A stretch of DNA of 49,216 nt from Multifurca ochricompacta (taxonomy: Eukaryota > Basidiomycota > Agaricomycetes > Russulales > Russulaceae): the NCBI GenBank assembly GCA_022496185.1, contig WTXG01000263.1, positions 1 through 49,216 on the forward strand, read 5' to 3'. Of this stretch, positions 1 through 10,647 are shown piece after piece. Below the pieces are notes generated by a model, which was given only the letters and a program-made list of their open reading frames with translations, made no database searches and was not told where the DNA came from. The translations under genes and the position numbers were made by a program. Position 1 is the stretch's first letter. Each line of letters opens with the position of its first letter.

Positions 1-2
1 AA

Positions 3-79
3 TGGCTGAAACATGGATTGAACCTAAGACCTCCGGGAACAAGCTCGGTCCGGTGCTCTAACCACTAAGCCACCCAGCC
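3..79 (-). other. tRNA-like Pol III module inside hAT family A
   Basis: Read on the minus strand, this 77-nt segment has an acceptor-like start GGCTGGG that can pair with TTCAGCC at its end, an A-box-like TGGCTTAGTGG and a B-box-like GGTTCAATCC. The D arm folds, but the anticodon and T stems pair badly, so it is probably a tRNA-derived relic (SINE-type head or tRNA pseudogene) rather than a working tRNA gene. The same module lies at 15229-15305 in the second copy, so it is part of the element. Confidence 0.5.
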
Positions 80-129
80 TCACTGGTAAAGGCACACAAT
101 ATATTATATATAGGGTTATGCAGAATTGA

Positions 130-695
130 TTTTATCACTTGTATCTATTTAATTGTGAACACGTTTTGATCTTATCACTTGTATTAGATGTATATCCTAA
201 GTATCTAATTAACTGTGAACGCGTTTTTGATCTTATCACTTAGATGTATATCCCAAGTATCTAATTAATTGTGAACGCATTTTTGATCTTATCACTTAGA
301 TGTACATCCTAAGTATCTAATTAATTGTGAACGCGTTTTTGATCTTATCACTTAGATGTACATCCTAAGTATCTAATTAATTGTGAACGCATTTTTGATC
401 TTATCACTTAGATGTACATCCTAAGTATCTAATTAATTGTGAACGCATTTTTGATCTTATCACTTGTATAGATGTATATCCTAAGTATCTAATTAAATGT
501 GAACGCATTTTTGATCTTATCACTTAGATGTACATCCCAAGTATCTAATTAATTGTGAACGCATTTTGATCTTATCACTTGTATTAGATGTATATCCCAA
601 GTATCTAATTAACTGTGAACACATTTTGATCTTATCACTTAGATGTATATCCTAAGTATCTAATTAATTGTGAACGCGTTTTTGATCTTATCAAT
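130..695. repeat. Minisatellite of about ten ~56-bp units in hAT family A
   Basis: About ten tandem units share GTGAACGCATTTTTGATC, TTATCACTTAGATGTA and CCTAAGTATCTAATTAA. The sister element carries only about three units (15010-15175). That difference of about seven units accounts for nearly all the inferred length difference between the two copies. Units differ mostly by C/T and G/A changes and by a small GTAT insertion. Confidence 0.9.
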
Positions 696-1142
696 TAGGC
701 GTGATCCCGGCATCTCTGTACCGACGTGTGCCGACGCGTGCATTCTTAAGCCTACCTTCCTAGATAGGAAGGCAATGCACGGTCCGATCGGCGCGCCCCA
801 CACTTCGCGTTTTTTCGCGTTTTTTCGCATTTCTATAGATATTGTAACTGATTCTTGTTTTATTTTGGATCGGATGCATGATCTGACTTGAAACTTCGTG
901 GGATTGTAGTAATATATATATTCTTTCTGTGTATGCAAGATGAAGATCTCTGGCTGCCTCAAACCTTACAAGTAAACCTACGAGTATACCCACGAGTACT
1001 CGGATCCGTGCGAGTATAGGACTCGCGGCTCCGGGTGATCCGTGGGAACATACTCATGCGGATCCGAGTATGGGATTATCTAATCTAAATACCCACGAGT
1101 TCGGATCCGGGTAACTCACGAGTGCACTCGTGCTAGGCCCTA

Positions 1143-2064
1143 AATGGAGGTTGCTCCGACAGTGACAACACCATTTGCGATTGAGGGGGCAATTCCAGCT
1201 GATGTGATACTTGCTATCGCATCGCCAGCAAGTTTCTCCTCGGGGATTCTCATGCATCCGCGGCATCTCGAATCGGTTCGGCAGCAGTTGTGGTGCCACT
1301 CCTAACGATTGTGGGGGAAGGGGTCGGGCATATGTGTTGGCGTACCTCTCTGCAATGGTTTGATATGCGTCCCCTTTCTCCAACCTTTTCCGAATCTCTG
1401 TCAACTCCTGCTCAACTTGGAACATGCCTCTCGTGAGCCTTGTCATCTGCTTCGCATATTCTTTATACTGGGTGTTGAGCGTGGTGCGAAGTGCGAGGGT
1501 CTTCCGCAGTCTCATCACTTCAGCTTTGAGACGCGGGAGTCGCATATCGTTCAACACCTCATCGATTGCGAAGGCTCGAGGGTTGTCAGCTGCAAGATGT
1601 CCCAGCTGTTCATCGCTCATCGTGTGGTGAAGACGACCTGTGTATCGCTCTTCCAAGTAGACCGGGGCCCCATAAACAGGCCCATCCTTTTTCATGCAGC
1701 CGGCGACATCCATCCCTCCATTGGTGTAGAATATGTACTTAGCTATTTCCTTTGTTCCATCAGCCATTGTGATCTCTAGTGGGAAGTACATGGAAGAGTT
1801 TGGATTGTTGGCGAAGAATGGGAACTCAGGTACTTCGTCGTCTTGCTCCGTGTCAAGGAGGTTGTTTGGATGGGGTTCTTCGGAGTGGGTGAAGTTGTCG
1901 TTCGGGTTGGGTGACTGGTTCTTAACACGCTCTTCAGCAGCTTCATAGTCGATGGGAGAGGAAGGACGAGTAGAGGGATGAGCAGAAGGAAAAGCCTCCA
2001 CGACCACCATAGTGGCAGCGAAGGCGTCAATAGCAGCAGAGGCAGCAATAAAGGAAGAGGACAT
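1143..2064 (-). pseudogene. Third ORF of Gypsy-1 with zinc knuckle, truncated by hAT insertion
   Basis: This ORF lies 73 bp after the stop of pol, in the same frame. Its first ~190 residues match the third ORF of Gypsy-3 (shared blocks EFPFF.NNP, EIAKYI.YTN.GMDVAGC and GPVY.APVYLEE). A helical, charged stretch (about 190-250) follows, then a CCHC knuckle (CWRC....H....C) near residue 285. Genuine sequence stops at 1143, where the hAT element enters; the open frame runs on to 1054 only by chance. A second knuckle present in Gypsy-3 is therefore lost here. The knuckle suggests nucleic-acid binding, but the role is unknown; third ORFs after integrase are known in only some Gypsy lineages. Confidence 0.75.
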
Positions 2065-2136
2065 GTTGGTTTGTGGTTAGGACATTGCTGGTAAAGCTTT
2101 GTTCTGGGGAAGAAATGTCGGGGGTTTGCTCTCCTT

Positions 2137-3383
2137 TTAACTACTTCTGGGCGCCTGAGGATGTCGTAAGTGGAACTCCGTGATCAAGTCTGGGGCAAAA
2201 ATATTCCTGGCTGGTTCCCACGAATTGTCAGAGTCTGGGAATCCCTTCCACTTGATCAGGTAATGTAGTCTGCGCCCTTGGCCTCGATAAGCGGAGTTCA
2301 TAATCCGCTCCACTTCCCACTCTGCTTCTCCATCGACTAGTTCCAGTGGCGGTCTCAGGAAGTTTTCCCCATGAATGGACGTTTCCTTGTATGGTGTTAG
2401 AAGCTTTGCATGGAAGACTGGGTGGATCTTCCATGTGGGGGGGAGTTCGAGTTCGTATGACACATCCGATAGTTTCCTTGCGATTCGGAAGGGTCCGTGA
2501 CGTCGGGGTGCCAATTTAGCCATGGGGTGCGACGTATGGATGTGCTTCCCTTCCAGCCAAACCTGTTCATTGGCTTGATAAGGTGTGAAGTTCGAGGGTT
2601 TATCCGATAAGGTCCACTGTGCCTTCAACAGATTTTCATTGGCCGATTTCCGGATCTCATCCCATTGGCTGAGCCGCTGTGCGGTTGTGGGGACATTGGT
2701 TGGCTTATCAGTCCATGTGGTGCGTGGTACCCAGCCCATGATAAGGGAAAATGGGGGGGTTCTTGTTGTGCCGTTAGGCCAGGAGTTATGTGCAAACTCC
2801 GCTGTTGCCAGCCAGTCCGCCCAGTCGTCCTGTCGTCCATTGCACCAGAATCGAAGGTACTGCTCTAACCATTGATTGGTGCGTTCCGATTGTCCATCTG
2901 TTTGGGGGTGGTAGGCTGTCGAGATATTTTGCTGTATGTCCAGAACCTTGCATAATGCTCTGGCGAACGTCGAAGTGAAGCGTGGGTCTCAGTCAGAGAT
3001 GATCTTTTCTGGGAGGCCATAGTGTCGATAAACATGGTCAAGATAGAGCTTGGCCACTCCCTCTGCTGTGATGGACTCCTTGCAGGGTATGAAAAGCACT
3101 GCTTTGGAGTAGTCGTGGTCGGTGATGGTCAAAATGGAGTCAAAGCCTCTAGAGTTGGGTAGTTTGACTATGAAATCCATGGCGATCATTTGGAATGGCA
3201 AGGACGCGGTGGGAGTAATGGGAAACATTGCCGGAGGGTGCAGGTGTGTATTCACTTTGTTAGCCTGGCAGTCCACACACCCCTTCACGTAGTCTTCGAC
3301 ATCCTTTTTCATGTTGGGCCACCAGTAATCTCGTTTGGCAAGAGTGTAAGTGTTTGCGATGCTGGGGTGGCCAGCAGAGGGAA
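2137..3383 (-). pseudogene. Gypsy-1 pol, 3' part: integrase core and chromodomain
   Basis: This continues the frame left off at 10648; the join falls at HHDLP / SAGHP in the integrase zinc finger. It has the CVDCQANK half of the HHCC finger, the first catalytic Asp in AMDFIVKLP, the second in ISD, the QTDGQSER Glu region, and a C-terminal chromodomain (EWEVERI to KGFPDSDNSWEP, about residues 135-185 of the segment from 2739). One in-frame TGA (2989-2991) sits where Gypsy-3 has the Arg of SDRD, so CGA to TGA. The chromodomain places it among chromoviruses, which use it to target chromatin. It ends with TAA at 2137. Confidence 0.9.
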
Positions 3384-3961
3384 TGTCACAGCCAGGTGCT
3401 AACTGTGTGCAAGTCAATTGCGTCAAGGAGATTAAATCAAGTATCAATGCTTCAAGGGGATCACCAAGTCGTTCAAGCTCTGGAGGTCGCAGCAGACGTG
3501 CGCGCGAGTCGAAATTGGACAGAGACGCGTAGTCTTGTCACTAGTTACTGGGGACGAAGACTCCTAAGGCGCGGCTTAGGGGCTCAAGTGGAATCAAGGT
3601 TCTTGTCTGATATGGAACACCTGTATTGGCACAGGAGAACAGACTTGGTCTGTCTCTGTGAACTGGTAGGTCCTTAAATACAGGGATATTGACAGTAAAC
3701 TAACATAACTATCTAGGCCTATGACGACTGATAGGGCTGGGTCATAGCTATGTCACAGCTACATCATGGAGGGGTGAGCAGTCTGGGCAAACCAGTGGGA
3801 GATGTAGGTGGATAAGGAGGGGCTACGTCGTTAGAAGTCATGCTAGTCTAGATGTAAATAAAAAGAGAAGTCTAATATGGATAGCCCTGGAGTGATAAGT
3901 GACGAAACGCCGAAACGCGAGGTTGAACGCCAAAACGCGAAAGTCGAAAATACATGTTACA
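3384..3961 (-). repeat. 3' LTR of Gypsy-2
   Basis: Nearly identical to 10070-10647. It begins TGTCACAGCC and ends CATGTTACA on the plus strand. TATTTAAG on the minus strand (near 3675) is a plausible TATA element. Confidence 0.95.
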
Positions 3962-3975
3962 TTACCCCCTCCTTA
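3962..3975 (-). other. Polypurine tract of Gypsy-2
   Basis: On the minus strand TAAGGAGGGGGTAA directly abuts the 3' LTR, the expected place for plus-strand DNA priming. Confidence 0.8.
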
Positions 3976-4231
3976 TGGTTGTGCTTGCCCCCAAGCACCC
4001 CTTTAGTCACTACATGTAAGATCGGTAATGCGGGGCGGGGTACGGCGCAGGCGACGACGACGAGGTAGGTAGGTGCTGCGATACTGCCCGCTTGGAGGAC
4101 GGCGCGTAGTTCGGGGTGTGGGGCGTATCGGGTGGCTTCTTCTGGGCGCATGTGTCGATTGTTAGTATAAGCATATGTAAGGAATGGGAATAATCGATAA
4201 TACATGTCCCCCCTTGAGAGGGCGTGAACCG

Positions 4232-5106
4232 CTAGTTGGATATCTTGATTTGCGCATCAGCTTGACGGTGCCAGTGGGCTAATTCGGAGTGAGCTTGATC
4301 CAAGCGTCTAGTAGCGTAGCGATAACGAGAGACCTCGGCCCAAGCGCCTGGGTCCTGTAGATCGTCCAGCGCCACGCTAACCAGTGGGGTGAATGCCTGT
4401 TCTGCCTCGAACAGACGTTGTTGGAATCGTGTAAGAACTGGGTTTGATCCCCGAGTGAAACGCGGATAAGGTTGAGCATAGAGGGGTAGGTAAGTGATTG
4501 GCTGTCCCGCTCCCATCGTGAGGGCGATGCGCGGATCGGCGCAATGGTACTCGAAAGCCCGCCATCGGGCAATGTTGACTCGGCCTTCATAGTCGGAGAT
4601 GCGGTGGTCAATGTAATTGGGGGTGTATTCATGATTGCGTTGAAAGGGTGGAGGAGGGGATTCGTATTCAGTAGTCACGTGTGCCGCTGCATTAACTTCA
4701 GTTACTGTTTGTTCTACTACAGCTTCATCAGGGAGTTGTCCTAGCTCTGGAGTGACTGGCCGATAGACTGTAGCTTCATCTGTGATTTCCGGAGGGGCAT
4801 AGATAGCTTCCAGACGTGCCCTAGCTTCCTGAAGCATAGCAAGAACCCTAGTCCAACCTCAAGCTCTAGATCTTGATTCTGTGCAGTAAGTGTAATCGCG
4901 TTAGCTACATTCTGTGAGGGATCATCTGTCATGGGGAAGGAAGGGTGTGGCGGAGGTGTTGGACTCGTTGGGGTGGCAGGAAGTGTCGGGGCATCCATAG
5001 GTCGTCTAAGGGCTGCCTTAGTTGCCGCGTCGTTTATTGCTGCGATAGTCTGGCCAATGATGGCGGGTTCTGTGGTACGGATGGGAGTGTGTCGGGATGT
5101 AGTCAT
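4232..5106 (-). pseudogene. Third ORF of Gypsy-2 (frameshifted), unknown function
   Basis: Two overlapping open frames (5106-4741 and 4837-4232) read as one protein broken by a frameshift near 4850. The N part is Pro/Thr-rich (PTSPTPPPHPSFP) with an Ala-rich helix-like segment (IAAINDAATKAALRR). The C part is charged and rich in aromatic residues (NHEYTPNYIDHRISDYEGR, then a helical RRLDQAHSELAHWHRQ). No zinc knuckle is visible, unlike the third ORFs of Gypsy-1 and Gypsy-3. Its start overlaps the end of pol by about 90 bp. I do not recognise the family; its conserved place after integrase suggests an accessory retroelement protein. Confidence 0.55.
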
Positions 5107-8100
5107 TCTTGGAGTGTTTCGCGTTTGTTTGGAAACAGAAAGGCGAGTTGTGTGCTTGTTGCGGGCCAGAATGAAGGTCTTGAGTGGGATAGGGAAGGGA
5201 AAAAAACAGAAAATTCGCCCCCCATTTAAGGACGGCGTCGACCCTGACGCTGTGAGAGAGAACTATGATACTGCGCAGGAGGTCCAGGGCGTGACAGTCG
5301 TCCTGATCGACCCAGGAGTTCTTGCTTGCCGGATAGCCAACCCAGCTGACCAGGTATTGTAATTTCCTATTACGACCTACGAGTCTGTGGTTCAGGATGG
5401 AGGCGACTTCATATTCTTCCTCCTGATTAATCAGATCGGGTGGGGGATGCAAAAAGTTGGGGCCATGGGCATCTGTTTCGCAATAGGGCGATAGGAGATT
5501 GATGTGGAAGACATTATGTATCTTCATGTGTGAAGGTAACGATAGGCGATAAGCGACGGGGGAGATCTGGGTCAAGATCGTGAAGGGGCCGTAACGTCGT
5601 GGGGCGAGTTTAGTGAGGGAAAGTGTGTCTTGAGGTGTTTACCTTCTAGCCAAACTTGCGAGCCAACAGAAAAGGCGGGCTGGGGTGGTGGAGACGCGTG
5701 TGATCGGAACACCTCTTCTGCTCAGTGCGTGCCGCCAGGAGGTTTTGAATTCGAGTGTCTACTTGTGGGACATCCGTGTCCACTGCCTGGGCACTCCAGG
5801 TAAGAGTAGTTCCATGGAGTAAAGCGTGTGGTGTTAGCTTAGTTTTATCGTGCGGCCAAGAGTTATGAACGTATTCGGCCAGCGGCAGGTAATGGGGCCA
5901 TTGATGTTGATCGTCGCCGAGCCATAAGCGTAGGTATTGTTCAAGCCAAAGATTCATTCGTTCGCTCAACCGTCTGTCTGAGGATGGAACGCCATTGATA
6001 AATTTTGTTGGATTTGCAGGACTTTTGCAAGTGCGCGTGAGAAGTGAGACGTAAATCGGGGATCGCGATCAGAGATAATTCGTCGTGGGACGCCAAAGAA
6101 CGGAAAAATATGTCGATAGTATAGTGTGGCTATTCCTTCGCCCGTGATGTCTTTCGAGCATGGGATAAATCTTGGGACTTCGAGCATCCTTGATCGACAA
6201 TCGTGAGTACCGCGTCATATCTACCTGATGGGGGAAGATCTGTAATGAGATCCATAGCAACATACTGAAATGGACCGGTGGAAGCCGGTACGTCTAGCGG
6301 GAAGGAAGGGGCCTTTTTCGTAAGCTTCGGCTTATTTTCTTGACATTTGGCGCATCCTCGGACGTAATCTTGTACGAATTCTCGTAAGCCGGTACCTGAA
6401 TATTCTTGTTGGACTTTTCGCGTTGTCTTATCTATCCCCGGTGTCCCGCTAGTACGTGGTCGTGATGCCATTGGAGGATCTCACGGGTTCGACTAAGGTT
6501 CCGGGAAACGGGAGCTTGGCATCGGAGATTGCATGGATGAACAGATCGGCAGGTAGGACAGTGATCTCATCATTGTCGTCCCCACCCTGATCGGCATCGG
6601 GTCGGCGCGAGAGCATATCTGCAACGGTGTGTAATTTTCCTGGGACATGTTCGAGCGAAAACTCGAAGTCAGCAAGCTCTTGGAGCCATCGAGCCTGTCG
6701 TCGATTTAGCTTTTGGGGTTCTTTAAAATATTGCAAATTGTTATGATCTGTGCGGATTTGAACTTTGTGTCTTGCCCCCAGAAGGTACTGGCGCCAGGAT
6801 CGGAGGGCGACTATAACCGCGAACAATTCCCGATCGTAAATGTCCCAGTTCCTTTGAGTCGCATCTAGGGTTTTAGACAAGTAGGCTACAGGATGAAGGC
6901 GGCCTTCGTGGTCTTTTTGGCTGAGAGTGGCGCCTAGGGCATATCCAGACGCATCCGTGTCTACAATGAAAGGTTTGTCGAAGTCGGGTTGTGCCAGAAC
7001 CGGTTGTGAGGTGACCCGCTGTTTCAACGTATCGAAGGCATCCTGCTCTTGACTTGTCCAGTGCCATGGGTTTTTCGCGCTTGTGAGCGCGTTCAGGGGT
7101 GCTGCGATCTTACTAAACCCCTGAATAAAGCGACGATAAAACTGACAGAATCCAAGGAATGAATGGACTTCCTTGACGGTGGTAGGCGTTTTCCAGGTGG
7201 CGACTCCTTCCACTTTGATGGGATCCATATGCACCTGATTAGCCTCCAGAATGAGTCCGAGATATTCAATGCGCGTTTGTTCGAAGGAACACTTTTCCGG
7301 TTTGAGATATAGATCTAAGTTGCTGAGTTTGTCTAAGATGCGATGCACTTTATGGCGATGGTTTTGAAGATCTTGATCAGTATGGATCAGGATATCATCC
7401 ATATAGACTGTAAACCAAGCCCTTCCTGAGGCATCATGCTCGTTTAGTTCTTCTCTAAATTCTGCATTCATCATTGTTTGAAACGTTGCGGGAGAGTTTG
7501 TCAAGCCAAAAAACATGACATTGGGTTCATAGAGGCCGCGATTTGTTTTGAAAGCTGCCTTCCATCGATCTTCCGGTGCTATCCGAACGTTATTATAACC
7601 CCATCGGATATCCATCTTTGTAAAAAGCGTGCTTCCTCGAACGCGATCAATAAGCTCGGGAATCAGCGGGAGTGGGTATGTATTCCGAATAGTCCAGTGT
7701 TCAATTTTCGGTAGTCCTGGACCAGTCGTAATTTTCCGTCCTTCTTCTTGATAAAAAAGAATGGAGAAGCATAAGGGGACTTCGACTCTTGTATGTACCC
7801 CTTCTGCAAATGTTCCTCCAGGAAGACGTTTAATGCGTCTTGTTCTCCTGGTCCGAGCGGGTAGATCTTGCAATCCAAGGTTGCAGGGGCATCTGGCTTT
7901 AATTCGATCCTATGATCCCAAGGCCGTGAGGCTGGGAACCTTTGTGCTTCCTCATCGCTAAAGACCTTTCGGTGCCGATGATACTCCTGTGGTACGATCT
8001 GATCCCAAGATCTTTCTGTCTTATCTTTCGCTTTGATAGCCAATTCCTGTGCAATATTAAGGCGGGAGATCCGTTCATCTGGTACAGTGAAGGAAATTGA

Positions 8101-8523
8101 CTGCGCGAGTTGTCCTGAGGTCCAATTGATACTGGGGTTGCTAGCCGCAAACCATGGATATCCGAGGATCATATCGTCTATTCCAATGGACGCTATGTAG
8201 AATCGGTGTCGTTGGGTGTCTTTTGCAGTGGTAATAAGGAGATCCACGCATTGATCTATTTTGTTTGTAGCATTAGGAGAGCCATCCGCGTTTTGTAACT
8301 TCTTGGGAATTGTTAATCGTTTTATGGGGAGTCGATATTTGATTACTGCTCGGTAGCTGATAAAATTCTCGGTTGCACCGCTGTCCACTAGTGCTTCTAT
8401 TGTGGCCTTTCGATTCACTCCATGTAAGGGAACAAACAATTTCATTGATTTGAGTGGTGATCTAAATACATGGTGTGAGACTAGAGCCCGAATGAAGGCC
8501 GCATCATTCAGGCGATATAAAAA
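5018..8523 (-). pseudogene. Gypsy-2 pol: protease, RT, RNase H, integrase, chromodomain (frameshifted)
   Basis: Reading enters from gag by a -1 shift at the T5 run (8519-8523). In order: protease with ALVDSGATENFIS and ILGYPWF; RT (KKKDGKLRLVQDYRKLN, then FTVYMDDILIHT with the YMDD catalytic pair); RNase H (VDTDASG, YDREL, RTDHNN); integrase zinc finger ending GCAKCQENK; catalytic core (AMDLITDLP, ISDRDPRF, then Glu after QTDG); chromodomain (EYEVASILNH to LVSWVGYPASKNSW). Frame changes occur near 7695, 6475 (perhaps two), 6190, 5967 and 5640, each consistent with a one-base indel. Five or more indels in a copy with about 1% LTR divergence is odd; homopolymer errors in the assembly are an alternative. 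Confidence 0.9.
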
Positions 8524-9605
8524 TCCTCGTTTCCTTTGAATTGGTCTTGCAGCTCAAGACGTTGCTCGTCTGTCATTGTCTTTAGGACCGTGGCGAGTGT
8601 CGACATGCTGATGGTGGGGGTGACCGATACTGGGGAAGTTGCGGGCGTTCCATTAGATCCGTTGGGTACCGCCGCAGTCGTGGGTGGGACTTCCGAGATG
8701 GTGGCGGTCCGGGCCGAGCTATTTGGGCTTGATCGGGGTTTTCTATTGGGGCAATCCTGAACCAAATGCCCTCGTCGTCCGCACTCAAAGCATCGTCCTT
8801 CCTTTCGGTACTGTTCCTTTTCCTCCGTGGTAGTTGCTTTCCTAACCACATCCACATCCATTGCATTTGGGTCCTTTTTGCGATAGAACGTGAACTTATT
8901 TCCCCGAGGTGACGGGGTAGTGACTGTTTTATTCCTAGTCAGGCTTTTCATAAAAACCCAATTTGCGTGGTGACGTCGAGCGGATGTTGATGCTTCTTCG
9001 AAATTTTCCGGCTGATCTTGCGTCAGCATTGTCGCAACCAATTGGGTTGGTAAGCCGCGATAGAAGTATTGTCGTGCGGCTGTGTCGTCAATGTGTAGTC
9101 TGGCCCGAATTGCTAAGTCGCGGAATTCGGCAATATAATCATCAATATTTCCCTCCTTCATTTGTAATTTTTCAAGCGCTTGTAATGCTTTTTGTCCTGC
9201 CGCGACGTCTGTCCATGCGGCAAGAAATGTTTGCCAGAATGTTTCCCACACATTTACAACTCCGATTCGTCCTGCGTTAATGTCGGCCAGCCAGTATACT
9301 TGTTCCTCCACCCATCGGTCTACTTTGGGACCTCGGATTATTCCTAACGCGTAGGCCACCTTGGATCGCTCGTTCTGGACTAGGGGCACGAACGCATTAA
9401 GGGCGAAGTGGAGTTCGAGCAAGGCGAACCATCGTTTCGCGTGGGCCCTGTCGCCGTCAAAATAAGAGGGAGGGGCTCCTTCCATACGTCCTCCCTGTGG
9501 CATTGGGACGGGAGCTCCCTGGGGGTTTCCTCCTGGATTCCCTCCAGGGTTTCCTCCTGGATTTCCTCCAGGGTTCCCTCCTTGGATCTCCTCCAGGGTG
9601 TCCAC
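8508..9605 (-). CDS. gag: Gypsy-2 Gag (capsid/nucleocapsid), 365 aa
   Basis: Structural protein of the element. It opens with a GGNPGGNPGG repeat (residues 9-30), then a Ty3-type capsid region (about 42-215; PPSYFDGDRAHAKRWF, then FRDLAIRAR and FYRGLP), a basic stretch, and one CCHC zinc knuckle C272-C275-H280-C285. The tail is Ser/Thr/Pro-rich. The stop at 8508 follows the T5 run used for the shift into pol. The true start is uncertain: an upstream frame (9720-9606, MATITLTEPG...) runs into the same GNPG repeat, and further Pro-rich coding lies above it to about 9990, so the native Gag was probably longer and a repeat-length change has shifted the frame. Confidence 0.85.
   Translation of the reverse strand: MDTLEEIQGGNPGGNPGGNPGGNPGGNPQGAPVPMPQGGRMEGAPPSYFDGDRAHAKRWFALLELHFALNAFVPLVQNERSKVAYALGIIRGPKVDRWVEEQVYWLADINAGRIGVVNVWETFWQTFLAAWTDVAAGQKALQALEKLQMKEGNIDDYIAEFRDLAIRARLHIDDTAARQYFYRGLPTQLVATMLTQDQPENFEEASTSARRHHANWVFMKSLTRNKTVTTPSPRGNKFTFYRKKDPNAMDVDVVRKATTTEEKEQYRKEGRCFECGRRGHLVQDCPNRKPRSSPNSSARTATISEVPPTTAAVPNGSNGTPATSPVSVTPTISMSTLATVLKTMTDEQRLELQDQFKGNEDFYIA
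8519..8523 (-). other. Putative -1 frameshift site, gag-pol of Gypsy-2
   Basis: On the coding strand gag reads GAT TTT TAT and pol reads TTT TTA TAT. The pol frame is open through FLYRLNDAAF into the protease. Gypsy-1 (12889-12893) and Gypsy-3 (29543-29547) have the same T5 run and the same -1 relation. Mechanism inferred, not shown. Confidence 0.6.
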
Positions 9606-10069
9606 CTGGGTTTCCTCCTGGTGGGCCTCCTAAATTAAGAGGGTCATTCTTTGGTTGTCTCGTGGTATGACTGAGTTGGGTATGTGTTCGTCCTGGTTCG
9701 GTGAGTGTAATGGTGGCCATTTCTTCAAGAAGGGGTGGAAGTCTGGATGGGAGAGGTGCTGTGGGGGTTTCGGTTTGGGGGCTTTCAGCAGGGGAATCGC
9801 TTGCGAGTAATGCAAAGCGATTTCAATTTTCGAATGGTACGTCTCCAAATCTTTGTCTGGCTGACTGTTCTGGTAGGTTTCGTTCTGGTGACTGGTAGTC
9901 GAGGGATTCGTCGTCTGTCGAGGAGGCCGAGGAGGTCGAAGGGGTCTGGGGTTCGCGTGCCGAATACGACGTGATTGTTCCGGGTTCATGCAAGGGGACG
10001 CGTCGTCGGTCGCCTTGCGGTTTCGGGTGAGTGGTTCTGTTTTCTGTGAAGTCTGAAAGTCTGTTCTAA

Positions 10070-10647
10070 TGTCACAGCCAGGTGCTAACTGTGTGCAAGT
10101 CAATTCGCGTCAAGGAGATTAAATCAAGTATCAATGCTTCAAGGGGATCACCAAGTCGTTCAAGCTCTGGAGGTCGCAGCGGACGCCGCGCGAGTCGAAA
10201 TTGGACAGAGACGCGTAGTCTTGTCACTAGTTACTGGGGACGAAGACTCCTAAGGCGCGGCTTAGGGGCTCAAGTGGAATCAAGGTTCTTGTCTGATATG
10301 GAACACCTGTATTGGCACAGGAGAACAGACTTGGTCTGTCTCTGTGAACTGGTAGGTCCTTAAATACAGGGATATTGACAGTAAACTAACATAACTATCT
10401 AGGCCTATGACGACTGATAGGGCTGGGTCATAGCTATGTCACAGCTACATCATGGAGGGGTGAGCAGTCTGGGCAAACCAGTGGGAGATGTAGGTGGATA
10501 AGGAGGGGCTACGTCGTTAGAAGTCATGCTAGTCTAGATGTAAATAAAAAGAGAAGTCTAATATGGATAGCCCTGGAGTGATAAGTGATGAAACGCCGAA
10601 ACGCGAGGTTGAACGCCGAAACGCGAAAGTCGAAAATACATGTTACA
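10070..10647 (-). repeat. 5' LTR of Gypsy-2
   Basis: A near-identical partner of 3384-3961, followed by the TSD GGGAA. No clear tRNA-complementary primer site was recognised next to it at 10050-10069. Confidence 0.95.

Larger units (their letters stand above)
1..1142 (-). mobile_element. hAT-like non-autonomous element, family A, copy 1 (cut by window edge)
   Basis: This is an inverted copy of the element at 14550-15534. Its inner end reads, on the minus strand, TAGGGCCTAGCACGAGTG, the same terminus as the other copy. It contains subterminal CTCGTGAGTTACCCGG blocks, a tandem array (about 130-695) and a tRNA-like module at its left edge. It has landed in the third ORF of Gypsy-1 and truncates it. 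The outer terminus and the second copy of the 8-bp target duplication lie left of the window. If the missing end matches the other copy, full length would be about 1.37 kb, the excess over the 985-bp copy being about seven extra array units. It has no transposase ORF. The hAT assignment rests on the 8-bp TSD and TIR style of copy 2. Confidence 0.8.
3384..10647 (-). mobile_element. Gypsy-2: chromodomain Ty3/Gypsy retrotransposon (complete with both LTRs)
   Basis: Two 578-bp LTRs (TG...CA) flank a minus-strand gag, pol and third ORF. GGGAA occurs immediately outside both ends (3379-3383 and 10648-10652), a perfect 5-bp TSD inside Gypsy-1 integrase. The LTRs differ at only a handful of positions (about 1%), so the insertion is recent, yet pol carries several single-base frameshifts. 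It is a different family from Gypsy-1/3: LTRs are unrelated and Gag has a GNPG-rich N terminus. Confidence 0.95.

Noticed and set aside
3..79. Functional tRNA gene
   Set aside because: A and B boxes are present, but anticodon and T stems do not pair well and the segment travels with a transposon.
130..695. CRISPR-like regular repeats
   Set aside because: Units are contiguous tandem repeats without unique spacers, in a fungal transposon, with no cas-like genes.
1054..1142. C-terminal 29 residues of the Gypsy-1 third ORF as open frame
   Set aside because: This part is hAT-element sequence read through by chance.
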